Shown here: positions 1 through 8,212 of the stretch, in pieces
Numbering within the stretch: the first letter of the stretch is position 1
Layout of the letters: every line of letters begins with the position of its first letter
Origin: PHAA01 sp964494735
Lineage (GTDB): Bacteria > Bacillota > Syntrophomonadia > Syntrophomonadales > Syntrophomonadaceae
Length of the DNA: 64,000 bases
NCBI GenBank assembly: GCA_964494735.1
Contig: CAZBSD010000003.1
Span: 1 to 64,000, forward strand
Direction of reading: 5' to 3'
Made by a program: the position numbers and the translations under genes
The notes under the pieces: generated by a model
What the model was told of the DNA's origin: nothing
Databases searched by the model: none
Seen by the model: only the letters and a program-made list of their open reading frames with translations

Positions 1-166
1 TTAATAACATATGCTCCTATTCTGCATTTTTCGAAAATGGTTTGCTGCCCAATCCCGTGGCGTTGCAACAATTTTGCAGCCAGCTAACACTTCCTCTTTT
101 TTTTTGTATAAGAACGGTGCCGTCGATGTGAATGCAACCTTTTCACTGCAATACTATCGGTGCGGT

Positions 167-871
167 TTACAGCGGGATGAACCTGAAGTGATAGGTGATT
201 TGGCTGGGCCAGTTCAACAGATAAAAGTTGTCCTCGCTGGCTTTGGGTCCGCAATTGTGGATCATGTAGGGAACCCCGTCCCGTCCCCTTTGATCGGATA
301 TAATCGCGATGTGTTCCAGGGGCAGGCCAAAAACCACGATATCACCCGGCTGCCAGTTATATAGATTGGCGGCGTCGCCGGGAATGATTTCAGTGGTCAA
401 TGCCTGGGCATGGCGGCCAAAATAAACCTGCAGGTTGGCCACTCTCCGAAAATCTATATTTGGGTCTGGCTTGCGTCCGGTGGCACCGTAAGACCGGGGC
501 GCATTTTTTATATCTTGGTCCACCAGCGCTTTCAGGTCATAGCCCGCATTCTTAAATGCCCGCCAGACCACATCGGTACAGGCGCCTTGTCCCTCCGGCG
601 GATAGCCATTCTGGAAGTAGGAACCATCATAAACGGTTCCTGTCGTTACCTCCTGGCGCGCTCCGGCGACGATATCAATGGAATCAGGAACCCCGTTCTG
701 GTTCTGGTCCTGAGCCGAAACCAGCTGGGCTACCTCACATTTGGGTACGGGGTATACAATCCTGACGAGATTGGGCATCCGGGTCGAATCCAACCATCCC
801 CCATACAGAAAGAACGCAATCACTAATCCCAGTGCTGCCACCGCAAAAATATACCATCGTTGCTTCTTCAT
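167..871 (-). CDS. DUF1287 family exported protein
   Basis: A 234-residue protein. Residues 8-25 form one hydrophobic segment after a KKQR start, so it is probably an anchored or exported protein. The body carries the DUF1287 signature: a tyrosine/glycine stretch (YDGSYFQNGYPPEGQG), then ACTDVVWRAFKNAGYDL around residue 97, DPNIDFRR, and a late WQPGDIVVF followed by HIAIISDQ. The ordered Cys, His and Asp resemble the NlpC/P60-like fold, so a cell-wall hydrolase role is possible but is inference from family likeness. It stands alone, divergent from the Fur-family gene. The family call is good; the biochemical function is unknown. Confidence 0.8.
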   Translation of the reverse strand: MKKQRWYIFAVAALGLVIAFFLYGGWLDSTRMPNLVRIVYPVPKCEVAQLVSAQDQNQNGVPDSIDIVAGARQEVTTGTVYDGSYFQNGYPPEGQGACTDVVWRAFKNAGYDLKALVDQDIKNAPRSYGATGRKPDPNIDFRRVANLQVYFGRHAQALTTEIIPGDAANLYNWQPGDIVVFGLPLEHIAIISDQRGRDGVPYMIHNCGPKASEDNFYLLNWPSQITYHFRFIPL

Positions 872-1065
872 TCAATCTGACTCCCCATTTTACCTCCCCT
901 TCATGTCCGCCGGCATAATAGAAATCTGCTGTTGTTATATAGTCATGATATCAGATTATAAAAAAAGCGGACTTAAGTGAGTGATTCGCAACCCAGGACA
1001 TTTTGAAAATATCCCCTTTTTTCTATTTTGATATTGCCGCAATGCAATGGATATATTAAGATTAT

Positions 1066-1082
1066 GTTGTAATGATTACAAC
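1066..1082. promoter_or_regulatory. Per/Fur-box-like palindrome upstream of perR-prx
   Basis: GTTGTAATGATTACAAC is a perfect 17-bp inverted repeat around a central G. It matches the 7-1-7 layout of the PerR box (TTATAATNATTATAA) at most positions. It lies 27 bases before the chosen start of the Fur-family gene, where it would overlap the promoter. Autoregulation of the regulator and co-control of the peroxiredoxin downstream is the natural reading. Confidence 0.7.
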
Positions 1083-1109
1083 TTATTCTTCCATGGAAGT
1101 GATTTCATT

Positions 1110-1541
1110 ATGGATACCCATTCTATCGATTGGCCCAGTGAGCTGAAAAAGCGCAAGGTACGTTTTTCAGAAGAACGGCTTAAAATACTGGAATACCTGG
1201 TGTGCGACCGCTCCCATGCCACCGCTGATCAGATACATTGTGCGCTGCGGGTAGATTTGCCCAATCTGTCCAAAACGACGGTTTATAATACTCTTAAAGC
1301 CCTGCTGCAAGCCGGTATGATAAGAGAAATTGAAACTGATGACCACGAAACCAGATACGACTTTTCAACTGAAGATCATGGCCATTTTAAATGTGAATCC
1401 TGTGGTACCATATACGATTTCAGAATTGATATTGATTCATTGAATTCCGGCGATTTGCAGAGTTTTAAGATTAATGAGCGAAACGTATATTTTAAAGGTG
1501 TCTGTCCGGGATGCCTTTCAAATATAAATGCCAACCAGTGA
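1110..1541 (+). CDS. perR: Fur-family repressor, probably PerR
   Basis: A Fur-family metalloregulator of about 143 residues from the chosen ATG. The reading frame is open further upstream, but this ATG follows GGAAGTG at proper spacing and leaves the Per-box palindrome outside the gene. The N-terminal winged helix has ATADQIH and a recognition region LSKTTVYNTLKAL. The C-terminal part has HGHFKCESCG and a terminal CPGC, the two CxxC pairs of the structural zinc site. The peroxiredoxin begins 49 bases downstream, so the pair is probably one peroxide-responsive operon. PerR rather than Fur or Zur is inferred from the neighbour and the operator, not from a decisive residue. Confidence 0.85.
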   Translation: MDTHSIDWPSELKKRKVRFSEERLKILEYLVCDRSHATADQIHCALRVDLPNLSKTTVYNTLKALLQAGMIREIETDDHETRYDFSTEDHGHFKCESCGTIYDFRIDIDSLNSGDLQSFKINERNVYFKGVCPGCLSNINANQ

Positions 1542-1590
1542 AGAGAAAGGGCAATTCATTAACAATTGTAAAAGGAAAGGGGGTTACTCA

Positions 1591-2307
1591 ATGCCGGAAG
1601 AGTTTAAACCTGGGTGTCAACGGCCACCTATCAAGAAGATGAATGTTGAGAGCGAAGTGATGGTCCAAACCGAAATGAAGGAGGGGAAAAAATCGATGGT
1701 AAAAGTGGGTAAGCCGGCTCCTGATTTTACAGCTGCGGCGTTTTTGCAAGGGAAGTTTGTTAACGTTAGCCTATCTGAGTTTAAAGGGAAATGGGTTGTA
1801 CTCTGCTTTTACCCCGGTGATTTCACCTTCGTCTGAGCTACCGAAATCGCAGCAGTTGCTGTGAAATATCCTGAATTCCAGAGTTTGGGCGCGGAAGTGT
1901 TATCAATGAGTGTCGACAGCGTGTTCGTTCATAAAATGTGGAATGACCATGAACTGTGCAAAATGGTTGGACACGATGTTCCGTTTGCGATGTGCTCAGA
2001 TCAGGATGGCGGTATTGGGAAAGCTTACGGAATCTATGATGAGGATAGCGGAGTTGAGACCCGGGGAAGGTTTATAATTGATCCAGACGGAAACATACAG
2101 GGTTTTGAGGTATTGACTCCACCGGTCGGCCGCAATGTAAAGGAATCAATCCGCCAGCTGCAGGCATTCCAGTTGGTGCGCGCCTCCGAAGGCACCGAAG
2201 CTACTCCGTCCGGCTGGAAGCCGGGTAAGCAGACCTTGAAGCCCGGTCCTGACCTGGTCGGCAATGTCTGGAAAGTATGGAAAGTCGAGCAGGCATTTGA
2301 AGATTAG
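1591..2307 (+). CDS. Peroxiredoxin (AhpC/Prx type) with in-frame UGA, selenoprotein
   Basis: The reading frame runs 238 residues if UGA at 1834-1836 is read as selenocysteine. The UGA falls exactly where the peroxidatic cysteine of typical Prx proteins sits: CFYPGDFTFV-Sec-ATEIAAVAVKYPEF. Homology continues in the same frame on both sides (KVGKPAPDF before; LSMSVDSVFVHKMW and GRFIIDPDGNIQGFEVLTPP after), so this is neither a frameshift nor two genes. A stem-loop follows the UGA at bacterial SECIS distance. The ATG at 1591 has a GGAAAGGGGG site; a second ATG at 1696 with GGAGGGG would drop a 35-residue extension containing one Cys. It would reduce H2O2 or organic peroxides, electron donor unknown. 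A hairpin terminator follows. Confidence 0.88.
1834..1864 (+). promoter_or_regulatory. UGA codon plus bacterial SECIS-like hairpin
   Basis: After the UGA come 10 bases, then TCGCAGC-AGTT-GCTGTGA, a 7-bp stem (one G-U pair) with a four-base loop carrying G in its second position. The spacing from UGA to the hairpin is close to that of the E. coli fdhF element, which is the SelB-binding model. The hairpin sits inside the coding frame, as bacterial SECIS elements do. Confidence 0.7.
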
Positions 2308-2351
2308 GTATTAGCCGAAAGCTAAATCGAAGAGATGATGAAATGTCGCTT

Positions 2352-2384
2352 GCTCCGGTCATATATCGTGGCCGGAGCTTTTTT
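2352..2384 (+). terminator. Rho-independent terminator of perR-prx
   Basis: GCTCCGG and CCGGAGC form a 7-bp stem around a 13-base loop, followed directly by TTTTTTA. It lies 44 bases after the peroxiredoxin stop. Confidence 0.85.
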
Positions 2385-2410
2385 ATTTGGCGTTTGCCAG
2401 TTGCATGAAA

Positions 2411-2740
2411 TTAGCCGTAGTAAAATTTATGCCGCGCGTCTCGTTGAATCTCATATTTCCAATTCAATTCCGCCAGTTCGCTCAGTATGATCCGCTTTTC
2501 GCTATCCGATTCGCATTCTTTCAACTTCTCTTTCAGACCTTGGATTTGTTTAAGCATTATAATCTCTAATGGGAATTCTCCTGATGCAGCGATGACCCGA
2601 TTGATCAATCTATCCTCTTTGGTCTCAAATGGATTGTAATTTGCTAAAACTATGGGTTTGCCTTCTCCGGGCAAATCACTGAGTACTCCCCGCGAAATCG
2701 CCTCTTTGATTATCATCTCGATAGTTATGGTTAGAGCCAC
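2411..2740 (-). CDS. DUF1992 (DnaJ-homologue C28 conserved domain) protein
   Basis: A 109-residue protein with the DUF1992 pattern near its N-terminus: IKEAISRGVLSDLPGEGKPI, then NPFETKEDRLINRVI. The rest is helical and charged, ending in a tyrosine-rich tail. The family is found as the conserved domain of DnaJ homologue subfamily C member 28, but no J-domain HPD motif is present here, and the biochemical role is unknown. It follows the small gene at 2742-2987 almost without a gap, so the two are probably cotranscribed, and it converges on the peroxiredoxin operon. Confidence 0.75.
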   Translation of the reverse strand: MALTITIEMIIKEAISRGVLSDLPGEGKPIVLANYNPFETKEDRLINRVIAASGEFPLEIIMLKQIQGLKEKLKECESDSEKRIILSELAELNWKYEIQRDARHKFYYG

Positions 2741-2741
2741 A

Positions 2742-2987
2742 TTAAAACACCGCCTGCATTTTTATCAATTCTATTAACGGCACTTCATTTACTAAACTGT
2801 ACATTTCTTTTTCATAATCTTCAACGGCCCAGCTTCTGGAAAATGCCTCGATTTCAGGATGCTCATTCGTTGGTGCTATAGAATGACGAGCTGAAGTAAG
2901 AATCTCCCGGAAAATATCATTTTGCAACCCATAGCTTAGAAGAATCGGCAAGTCACTTGATAATATTTCCATGTGATATAATAACAC
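2742..2987 (-). CDS. Small hypothetical protein upstream of DUF1992 gene
   Basis: About 76-81 residues, acidic and helical, with no membrane segment and no motif I recognise. The start is uncertain: GTG at 2987 or ATG at 2972, neither with a clear ribosome site. The stop lies one base before the start of the DUF1992 gene, which supports a real gene in a two-gene unit. Function unknown. Confidence 0.45.
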   Translation of the reverse strand: MLLYHMEILSSDLPILLSYGLQNDIFREILTSARHSIAPTNEHPEIEAFSRSWAVEDYEKEMYSLVNEVPLIELIKMQAVF

Positions 2988-3109
2988 TGCGTAGTCTTTG
3001 CCATTTGCCGAATATGGGGGATACCGTATGTTCTCGAATTAGTAAAGACCTTGGATGTAGTAGATGAGGACTAGTTCACAAATAGTATAGTCAAACAGGA
3101 GTGTTCTGA

Positions 3110-3538
3110 GTGAAGTACATTGCCGAAGATAATGAGCAAGTAATAGGTCGTTGTGAACGATGTAGATCGGAACTAAAAGTTCCCAGGGAGAATCTCGTAT
3201 CACTTAACGATAGTTTCGATCTGAAATCAACGGTTCAGTGTCAATGCGGGAGAATCCACAATCTTATTTTAGGCAACAGTAAAACTCTGAAGTGGGCCAA
3301 CGAAAAAGTAAAATTTGATCCCAATTATGTTCCCCCCAATCAAAGCAATACAGTTTCGTGTCCTCTCTGCAAATCAGTCCAATTATACGCGGGCGACAAA
3401 GGGTTTAGCTTGGGTTCGGCAGCAGCCGGCGGAATACTATTTGGCCCCTTAGGCTTATTGGGCGGCTTCTTAGGCAGTCAGACAGTAATGATTACTTGCC
3501 TCAACTGCGGACATAAATGGGAAGCAGGCAGAATTTAA
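3110..3538 (+). CDS. Zinc-ribbon protein with glycine-rich hydrophobic segment
   Basis: A 142-residue protein starting at GTG behind CAGGAG with 8-base spacing. Three Cys pairs are visible: CERC near residue 15, CQC near 45, and CPLC near 84 paired with CLNCGHKWEAG at the end, a zinc-ribbon layout. Between the last two pairs is a hydrophobic, glycine-rich run (GSAAAGGILFGPLGLLGGFLGS), long enough to be a membrane hairpin. No family name can be given. Single gene between two minus-strand genes. Confidence 0.65.
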   Translation: MKYIAEDNEQVIGRCERCRSELKVPRENLVSLNDSFDLKSTVQCQCGRIHNLILGNSKTLKWANEKVKFDPNYVPPNQSNTVSCPLCKSVQLYAGDKGFSLGSAAAGGILFGPLGLLGGFLGSQTVMITCLNCGHKWEAGRI

Positions 3539-3714
3539 TTGGAAGTATCTCTAGCCTCTCAATTTAGGAGATTGGCTGTCCGTGCTTTAATGTCGTCGTC
3601 AACTTCACATCCCTGCAACCATATCAAATATACTGCTTGCGGCAGGGTGCTCCCCTTCTGACCTGATCCGCTAGGTGAGCAAGTTGGATTAAATCATCGA
3701 CAACGGCGTACCGT

Positions 3715-4512
3715 CTATATTAGCTTGCGCTTCAAAAATGGCGCTGTAATAAATCGCATCATGACTTTGCTTTTGGTCAGCCAGGGAATTTGCCGGCCGT
3801 TTTCCGTATTTGACAGGATGCGGGGTACGAAGAATCCGGCCACTGTTTCCGGTCTGTCGGCCAAAATGTTAAATGTTCGCTGGAAACTTTCGTCCGCAAT
3901 TAACTCGGAAGCATCCCCATCAGGGTCTTTGGTAATAAAGTCAGTCAGCATCATTCCAGGTGATAATCTTCCGGCTATAATGCCGCTTCCCTCCAGCTCT
4001 TTGGCCAGGCCCTCCATAAAATAAGTCAGGGCTCGTTTGGTTGTTCCGTACAGTATGGTTTTAACCTGGAGCATATCATTGGAGCCCAGCCCTTCCATAC
4101 TGTAAATAGCACCATGCTTTTGCCTGAGCATTCCAGCCGCAGCCACCTGGGAACCATAGATCATCCCGATGATATTGGTCTGGACTACATCATCGATATA
4201 TTTGGCTTCTGTTTCCCAAACATATTTGTGCGGCACGTTTTGGCCCGCATTGTTGATCCAGATGTCAATCTCCCCCCACTTGCCGACGGACAAGTCCCAC
4301 AACTTTTGGAGATTGCCTTTGTCCTGGACATTGCAGGGTACATAGATATATTCACCGCCTAAAGCTTTCAATAAATCGCATTTATCATCGCTCAGGAGCT
4401 CGTGTCTTCCGGAAAGTGTAACTTGGCAGCCTGCCTTGAGAAATTCGCAAGCCATTGCAAAACCTATCCCCCTGGTACTGCCTGTTATGACGACATTCTT
4501 ACTCACATTCAT
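3715..4512 (-). CDS. Short-chain dehydrogenase/reductase
   Basis: A 265-residue classical SDR. The cofactor site is TGSTRGIG near residue 11, followed by NNAGQ near 88 and a YGTTK catalytic Tyr-x-x-x-Lys near residue 155, with a serine upstream in the YSMEGLGS strand. The tail beyond residue 200 is unusually basic and hydrophobic. The segment around MEGLGSND recalls the NYC1/NOL chlorophyll b reductase branch, but such likeness in bacteria says little about substrate. NAD(P)-dependent oxidoreduction of an unknown alcohol or ketone is the safe description. A tandem repeat lies just upstream of its start. Confidence 0.85.
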   Translation of the reverse strand: MNVSKNVVITGSTRGIGFAMACEFLKAGCQVTLSGRHELLSDDKCDLLKALGGEYIYVPCNVQDKGNLQKLWDLSVGKWGEIDIWINNAGQNVPHKYVWETEAKYIDDVVQTNIIGMIYGSQVAAAGMLRQKHGAIYSMEGLGSNDMLQVKTILYGTTKRALTYFMEGLAKELEGSGIIAGRLSPGMMLTDFITKDPDGDASELIADESFQRTFNILADRPETVAGFFVPRILSNTENGRQIPWLTKSKVMMRFITAPFLKRKLI

Positions 4513-4561
4513 ATACCTCCGTTACCATTTTGGGGACTCAGAAAACCATCATCATTACCAT

Positions 4562-4625
4562 CATACTGCCTATCATCCATACTGCCTATCATCCATACTG
4601 CCTATCATCCATACTGCCTATCATC
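4562..4625. repeat. Four perfect tandem copies of a 16-bp unit
   Basis: CATACTGCCTATCATC is repeated four times without a mismatch, then breaks off into CATTTT. It sits between the stop of the CGNR-like gene and the start of the SDR gene, both on the minus strand, so it lies in the SDR upstream region. No reading frame needs it. Confidence 0.95.
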
Positions 4626-4656
4626 ATTTTAGATCTTACTGCTGCGGACAAGTCGT

Positions 4657-5640
4657 TCAGCCGCGCCGATGGCGCTGACGAGAGGCCCGCTTGCGTATGC
4701 GGTTGTACTCGCGCAGTTCTTCCGGCCCGCCTCGGTTTTGAATCCGGCGCACCCGGCGGCAGGCCGCCGAACACAGGTAGGCTTTACGTGTATAAGGTCC
4801 GCCCAGGCGGAAAACCGTCCCGCAATTCTGGCATATTTGAGCATGGATGTCGTGGTCCAGGGCCCACATGATTTCTATCCAGGCCAGAGCCAGGAAACTA
4901 TCGCTGTGGAATAGTTTAGACCGCCCCCGGCTACCGTGTCCATCGGTGGTTATCATTATTTCACTGCTTACCGATCGGAGGCGGTGATTGAGGATTCCTT
5001 CCATATACGTATTGACCCATAAAGAACGGTACTCTTCATCCATCGCGGCGAATCCGTATTCGGACTGGATGGCCGCCAGGCGCTTATGTATGTCTGGATC
5101 ATCGGGTATCTGCCCCGACTTGGCTACAAACTGCTGGTCTGGTTTCAGGTAGGTATGGGGGCGGCGCTCACCCACCTGGGGGACCAGCCAGTTATCCACG
5201 GCGGTGCGAAGACAGATCACCTCCGCGTCGGAATGAAAGAAGGGTCGGGCGGTTCGGTTGCCGGCCAGCTCCGGTGGCATCTCATATGGCTTATCGGCGC
5301 CATCATAGTCGAAGCTGATGGTAAGTTCGACATCGCCAATCCGGGGCCAAACCCATCCCCGTGAAATGTGATCCTGGGAGGGTTCATCCTCAGACAACGC
5401 ATCTCCTTCCTCAGCAACTGGCAGCCCCAATTGATCCTGCCACTCCCGCTCCTTATGACCCTCGACCTGTCCATCGTCTTCTCCCACTCCGCTGCACCAG
5501 GGCTTCTCCAAACGGCGCAAAAAATCCAAAGCCGTATTGGCGGCAAAAAAGATAGGTACGGTCACATTTACTCCATCCACCGTCAGGATTTCATGGTCTT
5601 GGTAGAATAACAGGCTGTACAAATCCACTCTTCCTTTCAC
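4657..5640 (-). CDS. Protein with C-terminal CGNR-like zinc finger
   Basis: About 327 residues. The first 270 form an unrecognised domain with a low-complexity acidic linker near residues 50-80. The last 60 residues hold CQNCGTVFRLGGPYTRKAYLCSAAC, a C-x2-C ... C-x3-C treble-clef finger as in CGNR/ABATE-type proteins, followed by a strongly basic tail rich in Arg that could bind nucleic acid. The GTG at 5640 is the longest start; a second GTG four codons later is nearly as good. Not in an obvious operon. Function unknown. Confidence 0.6.
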   Translation of the reverse strand: MKGRVDLYSLLFYQDHEILTVDGVNVTVPIFFAANTALDFLRRLEKPWCSGVGEDDGQVEGHKEREWQDQLGLPVAEEGDALSEDEPSQDHISRGWVWPRIGDVELTISFDYDGADKPYEMPPELAGNRTARPFFHSDAEVICLRTAVDNWLVPQVGERRPHTYLKPDQQFVAKSGQIPDDPDIHKRLAAIQSEYGFAAMDEEYRSLWVNTYMEGILNHRLRSVSSEIMITTDGHGSRGRSKLFHSDSFLALAWIEIMWALDHDIHAQICQNCGTVFRLGGPYTRKAYLCSAACRRVRRIQNRGGPEELREYNRIRKRASRQRHRRG

Positions 5641-5722
5641 TCACTCAAGGGTCAAACACAACCCCTAATATACATATAGGCCTCAAAGACCTCTGCGGCC
5701 GGGGTCAAACTCATAGTCCCAT

Positions 5723-5917
5723 TTGAAATATTTTGACCCGAACCTTATTATATATACATTGGCAAATGATAACAAGCGCCAACCGGCCGGACATTTACCC
5801 CGGCTGTGGAAGGAGGCGGAAATAATCTCACAACAATGGTACGACGCATTAAGCGGATTAGCCCCTGAGATCAGGGATGAACTGATGAACATGGCAGGGT
5901 TATGTGAAGATATCTGA
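5723..5917 (+). CDS. Short hypothetical reading frame
   Basis: A 64-residue frame opening with TTG and lacking a clear ribosome site. The C-terminal half (LWKEAEIISQQWYDALSGLAPEIRDELMNMAGLCEDI in two parts) reads like a genuine amphipathic helical protein and may be the remnant of a larger gene. The 470 bases between 5641 and 6110 contain nothing else I can support. Confidence 0.3.
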   Translation: MKYFDPNLIIYTLANDNKRQPAGHLPRLWKEAEIISQQWYDALSGLAPEIRDELMNMAGLCEDI

Positions 5918-6110
5918 TGAGGGCCAGTCCGGGCCAGATGAGATAGCCGAACCGAGTTACCCAGTTACCTAAAGCTACCGTGTTTTGCCAACTTACTATA
6001 TAATTTTACATCCTTTACTTTTCTAAGGCGGCTTGGGCAGCCAATCCCCAACATTGCTTTTTTCGCTAGGAAATCCGATAGAAATAGGGCGGGCAAGCAG
6101 CGCGGGGAGC

Positions 6111-6980
6111 CTAATCCCTGCAGATAGCCTTGATGGCATCGATGGTCTTGCCGGCGTAATCCCAGTTAATTATGTTCTGGGGCTTGATCGGATTCGGATA
6201 TTCAACCAAAACCGCCCGGGCATAATTACTGGCCCAACCGGCGAAGTACTGGCGCATGCTGGCTATGTCCTTTTCCATCGGCGCTGGATCCCTCAGGCCA
6301 AAATTCTGGTTGAAATATTTCCCCAGATCGTCTCCGAGGGTGCTGTTTTGCCAGCCATGAAAATCTATTACTATGTCCGGCTTTTCCTTTAAAACCAGGT
6401 CCCGCAGGATTACCGCCTCCGGGGTGGAAAAAGGCTTCGGCCCGGTACGGAATTGCGGATCATCGCTGTACTCCCAATAGTAGTCAAAATCCCGATTGAT
6501 ATCGATTTCCTGCCCGTTACACCGACCCAGGCCATATTCGCTCTGCCCATTCAAAACTCCATCCGGATTGACACATGGCACCACTATCAAGCGGGTGTCC
6601 TGGAGTCGCTGGGGATGGGTTGAAAACTCATGGATTATACTGTTGGCAATCTGGACCAAGGCCGCGCCGTCATGTTCCCAGGCGCCGTCAAAGCCATGTA
6701 TGGCAAAGGTCAGGAGCATGGTTTGATCATAATGGGGCGGGGTTATGACCACGTCGTAGATAACCTTCCCGCCCACACTGTAGCCCAGAATGTTATAGGT
6801 GGCCGGCCCGCCCGGAATGGAACTATTATCGGCTGCGCCTTGCTTTGGGGCGGCCGGCAGCTGGGCAGCCGGTGCCAACAGCACCTCAGCACTTACATCT
6901 TCATAAGGTTTGACTCCTATCACGTCTGCCGGAAACAACAGAAAAAACAAAGTCATCACAATGACAACCATTTTCTTCAA
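6111..6980 (-). CDS. Secreted M14-type zinc carboxypeptidase
   Basis: A 289-residue protein with a signal peptide (MKKMVVIVMTLFFLLFPADVIG). The M14 fold is shown by an AIHGFDGAWEHDG segment near residue 93 carrying zinc-ligand His and Glu, VVPCVNPDG near 134, NRDFDYYW near 165, a third zinc-ligand His in IDFHGW near 208, and a late LVEYPNP holding the probable catalytic Glu. The spacing between first His and Glu is longer than the standard HxxE, so it belongs to a diverged branch. It would trim C-terminal residues from peptides or cell-wall peptides outside the cell. It ends in a short CRD tail. Single gene. Confidence 0.8.
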   Translation of the reverse strand: MKKMVVIVMTLFFLLFPADVIGVKPYEDVSAEVLLAPAAQLPAAPKQGAADNSSIPGGPATYNILGYSVGGKVIYDVVITPPHYDQTMLLTFAIHGFDGAWEHDGAALVQIANSIIHEFSTHPQRLQDTRLIVVPCVNPDGVLNGQSEYGLGRCNGQEIDINRDFDYYWEYSDDPQFRTGPKPFSTPEAVILRDLVLKEKPDIVIDFHGWQNSTLGDDLGKYFNQNFGLRDPAPMEKDIASMRQYFAGWASNYARAVLVEYPNPIKPQNIINWDYAGKTIDAIKAICRD

Positions 6981-7174
6981 AAATGCTCACTCCTGAACTG
7001 ATCGCAATTTTGCAGGATGATGTGATCCAATCCGGGGATTGAATAACCATCTCTATAGAATATCGGCCATTGGGGAAAATAGTTTAGCGGGAAGTTAGCC
7101 CGTTAAAATGATTTAGCGGTCATCGCCAAAGGGAAGATTCTCTTTTACGCTGACCATGGCTCGGCATTTAATAC

Positions 7175-7204
7175 TTGATTATTTTAGTGGGAATTGGGTA
7201 CTAT
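7175..7204 (+). promoter_or_regulatory. Candidate sigma-A promoter for nadA
   Basis: TTGATT and TACTAT are separated by 18 bases, 40 bases before the nadA start. Moderate match; position fits a promoter for nadA. Confidence 0.45.
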
Positions 7205-7244
7205 TTAAGCAAGATCAATAAATATGGCTCAGAGGGAGAATAAG

Positions 7245-8168
7245 ATGGAAAAAATGACACGCGAGCAGATGGTTGAAAGGATACTGCAACTTAAGCAAGA
7301 AAAGTCAGTCTATGTTATAGCCCACTATTACCAGCGGCCGGAAATACAAGATATCGCGGACTTTGTGGGAGACTCCTACGCCATGGCGGTAGCAGCCAAA
7401 AACTCACCCCTGGATACTATCCTGGTGGCCGGGGTCGACTTCATGGCTGAATCGGCGGCTATCCTGTGCCCTGACAAGACGGTACTGTCCCCCGAACCAG
7501 CGGCAACCTGCCCCATGGCCAACAGCATCAGAGTGGAGGATGTGGAGAAATATAAAAAGGCTCATCCCGACAGCCTTATCGTCAGTTATGTCAATACCCC
7601 GGCCGATATCAAGGCGGTAACGGATATCTGCGTGACCTCCTCCAATGCTGCCAAGATTATTGAGAAACTGCCAAAAGATGGACCGATATTTTTTATCCCG
7701 GACCAGAACCTGGGTAAATATGTGGCGGGCAAATTGGACCGGCCCCTGGACCTTTACCCCTCCAGCTGCCCGATCCACGCGGCGGTGACCGAGGAGGATA
7801 TCGTGGCCAGGAAACGAGAATACCCGGAGGCGGCGGTGTTGGTCCATCCCGAGTGTGTCCCTGAGGTTATCGCCCAGGCCGATTTCGTCGGCAGTACGGC
7901 TGGTATTATCAATTACGCGGCTACCACCGATAAGACACAATTGATCATAGTTACGGAATGCGGCATCATGCATAAAATCGACCAGGTCAGCCCTGGCAAG
8001 GAGTTTATCCTGGCTCAATCGGAGCTTGTCTGCCCGAATATGAAGTCCATCACCCTCGATAAAATCCTTTATGCCCTGGAGAATATGGAAACCATCATTA
8101 AGGTTCCGGAATCAATTCGAGCCAAGGCAGCGCTGGCGTTGGAAAAAATGATCGACTACGCTTCTTAG
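7245..8168 (+). CDS. nadA: Quinolinate synthase A
   Basis: Condenses iminoaspartate with dihydroxyacetone phosphate to quinolinate in NAD synthesis, using a [4Fe-4S] cluster. About 307 residues from ATG 7245, which has GAGGGAG at 7 bases and is better than the upstream ATG at 7224. Family marks are YVIAHYYQRPEIQDIADFVGDS, three cluster cysteines in AAILCPDKTVL, HPECVPEV and LVCPNMKSI, and the TECGIMHKI strand. nadB and nadC are not adjacent. The Fe-S assembly genes follow within 45 bases, which fits a cluster-dependent enzyme carried with its own cluster supply. Confidence 0.95.
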   Translation: MEKMTREQMVERILQLKQEKSVYVIAHYYQRPEIQDIADFVGDSYAMAVAAKNSPLDTILVAGVDFMAESAAILCPDKTVLSPEPAATCPMANSIRVEDVEKYKKAHPDSLIVSYVNTPADIKAVTDICVTSSNAAKIIEKLPKDGPIFFIPDQNLGKYVAGKLDRPLDLYPSSCPIHAAVTEEDIVARKREYPEAAVLVHPECVPEVIAQADFVGSTAGIINYAATTDKTQLIIVTECGIMHKIDQVSPGKEFILAQSELVCPNMKSITLDKILYALENMETIIKVPESIRAKAALALEKMIDYAS

Positions 8169-8212
8169 CGGGATCACCTTAAGCCACGGTACGATAAACA
8201 GGAGGAAGTCAT

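Noticed and set aside
1528..1836. Reading the peroxiredoxin as two broken genes split by a stop codon
   Set aside because: Frame is unchanged across the UGA, it replaces exactly the peroxidatic residue and a hairpin follows; selenocysteine explains all three.
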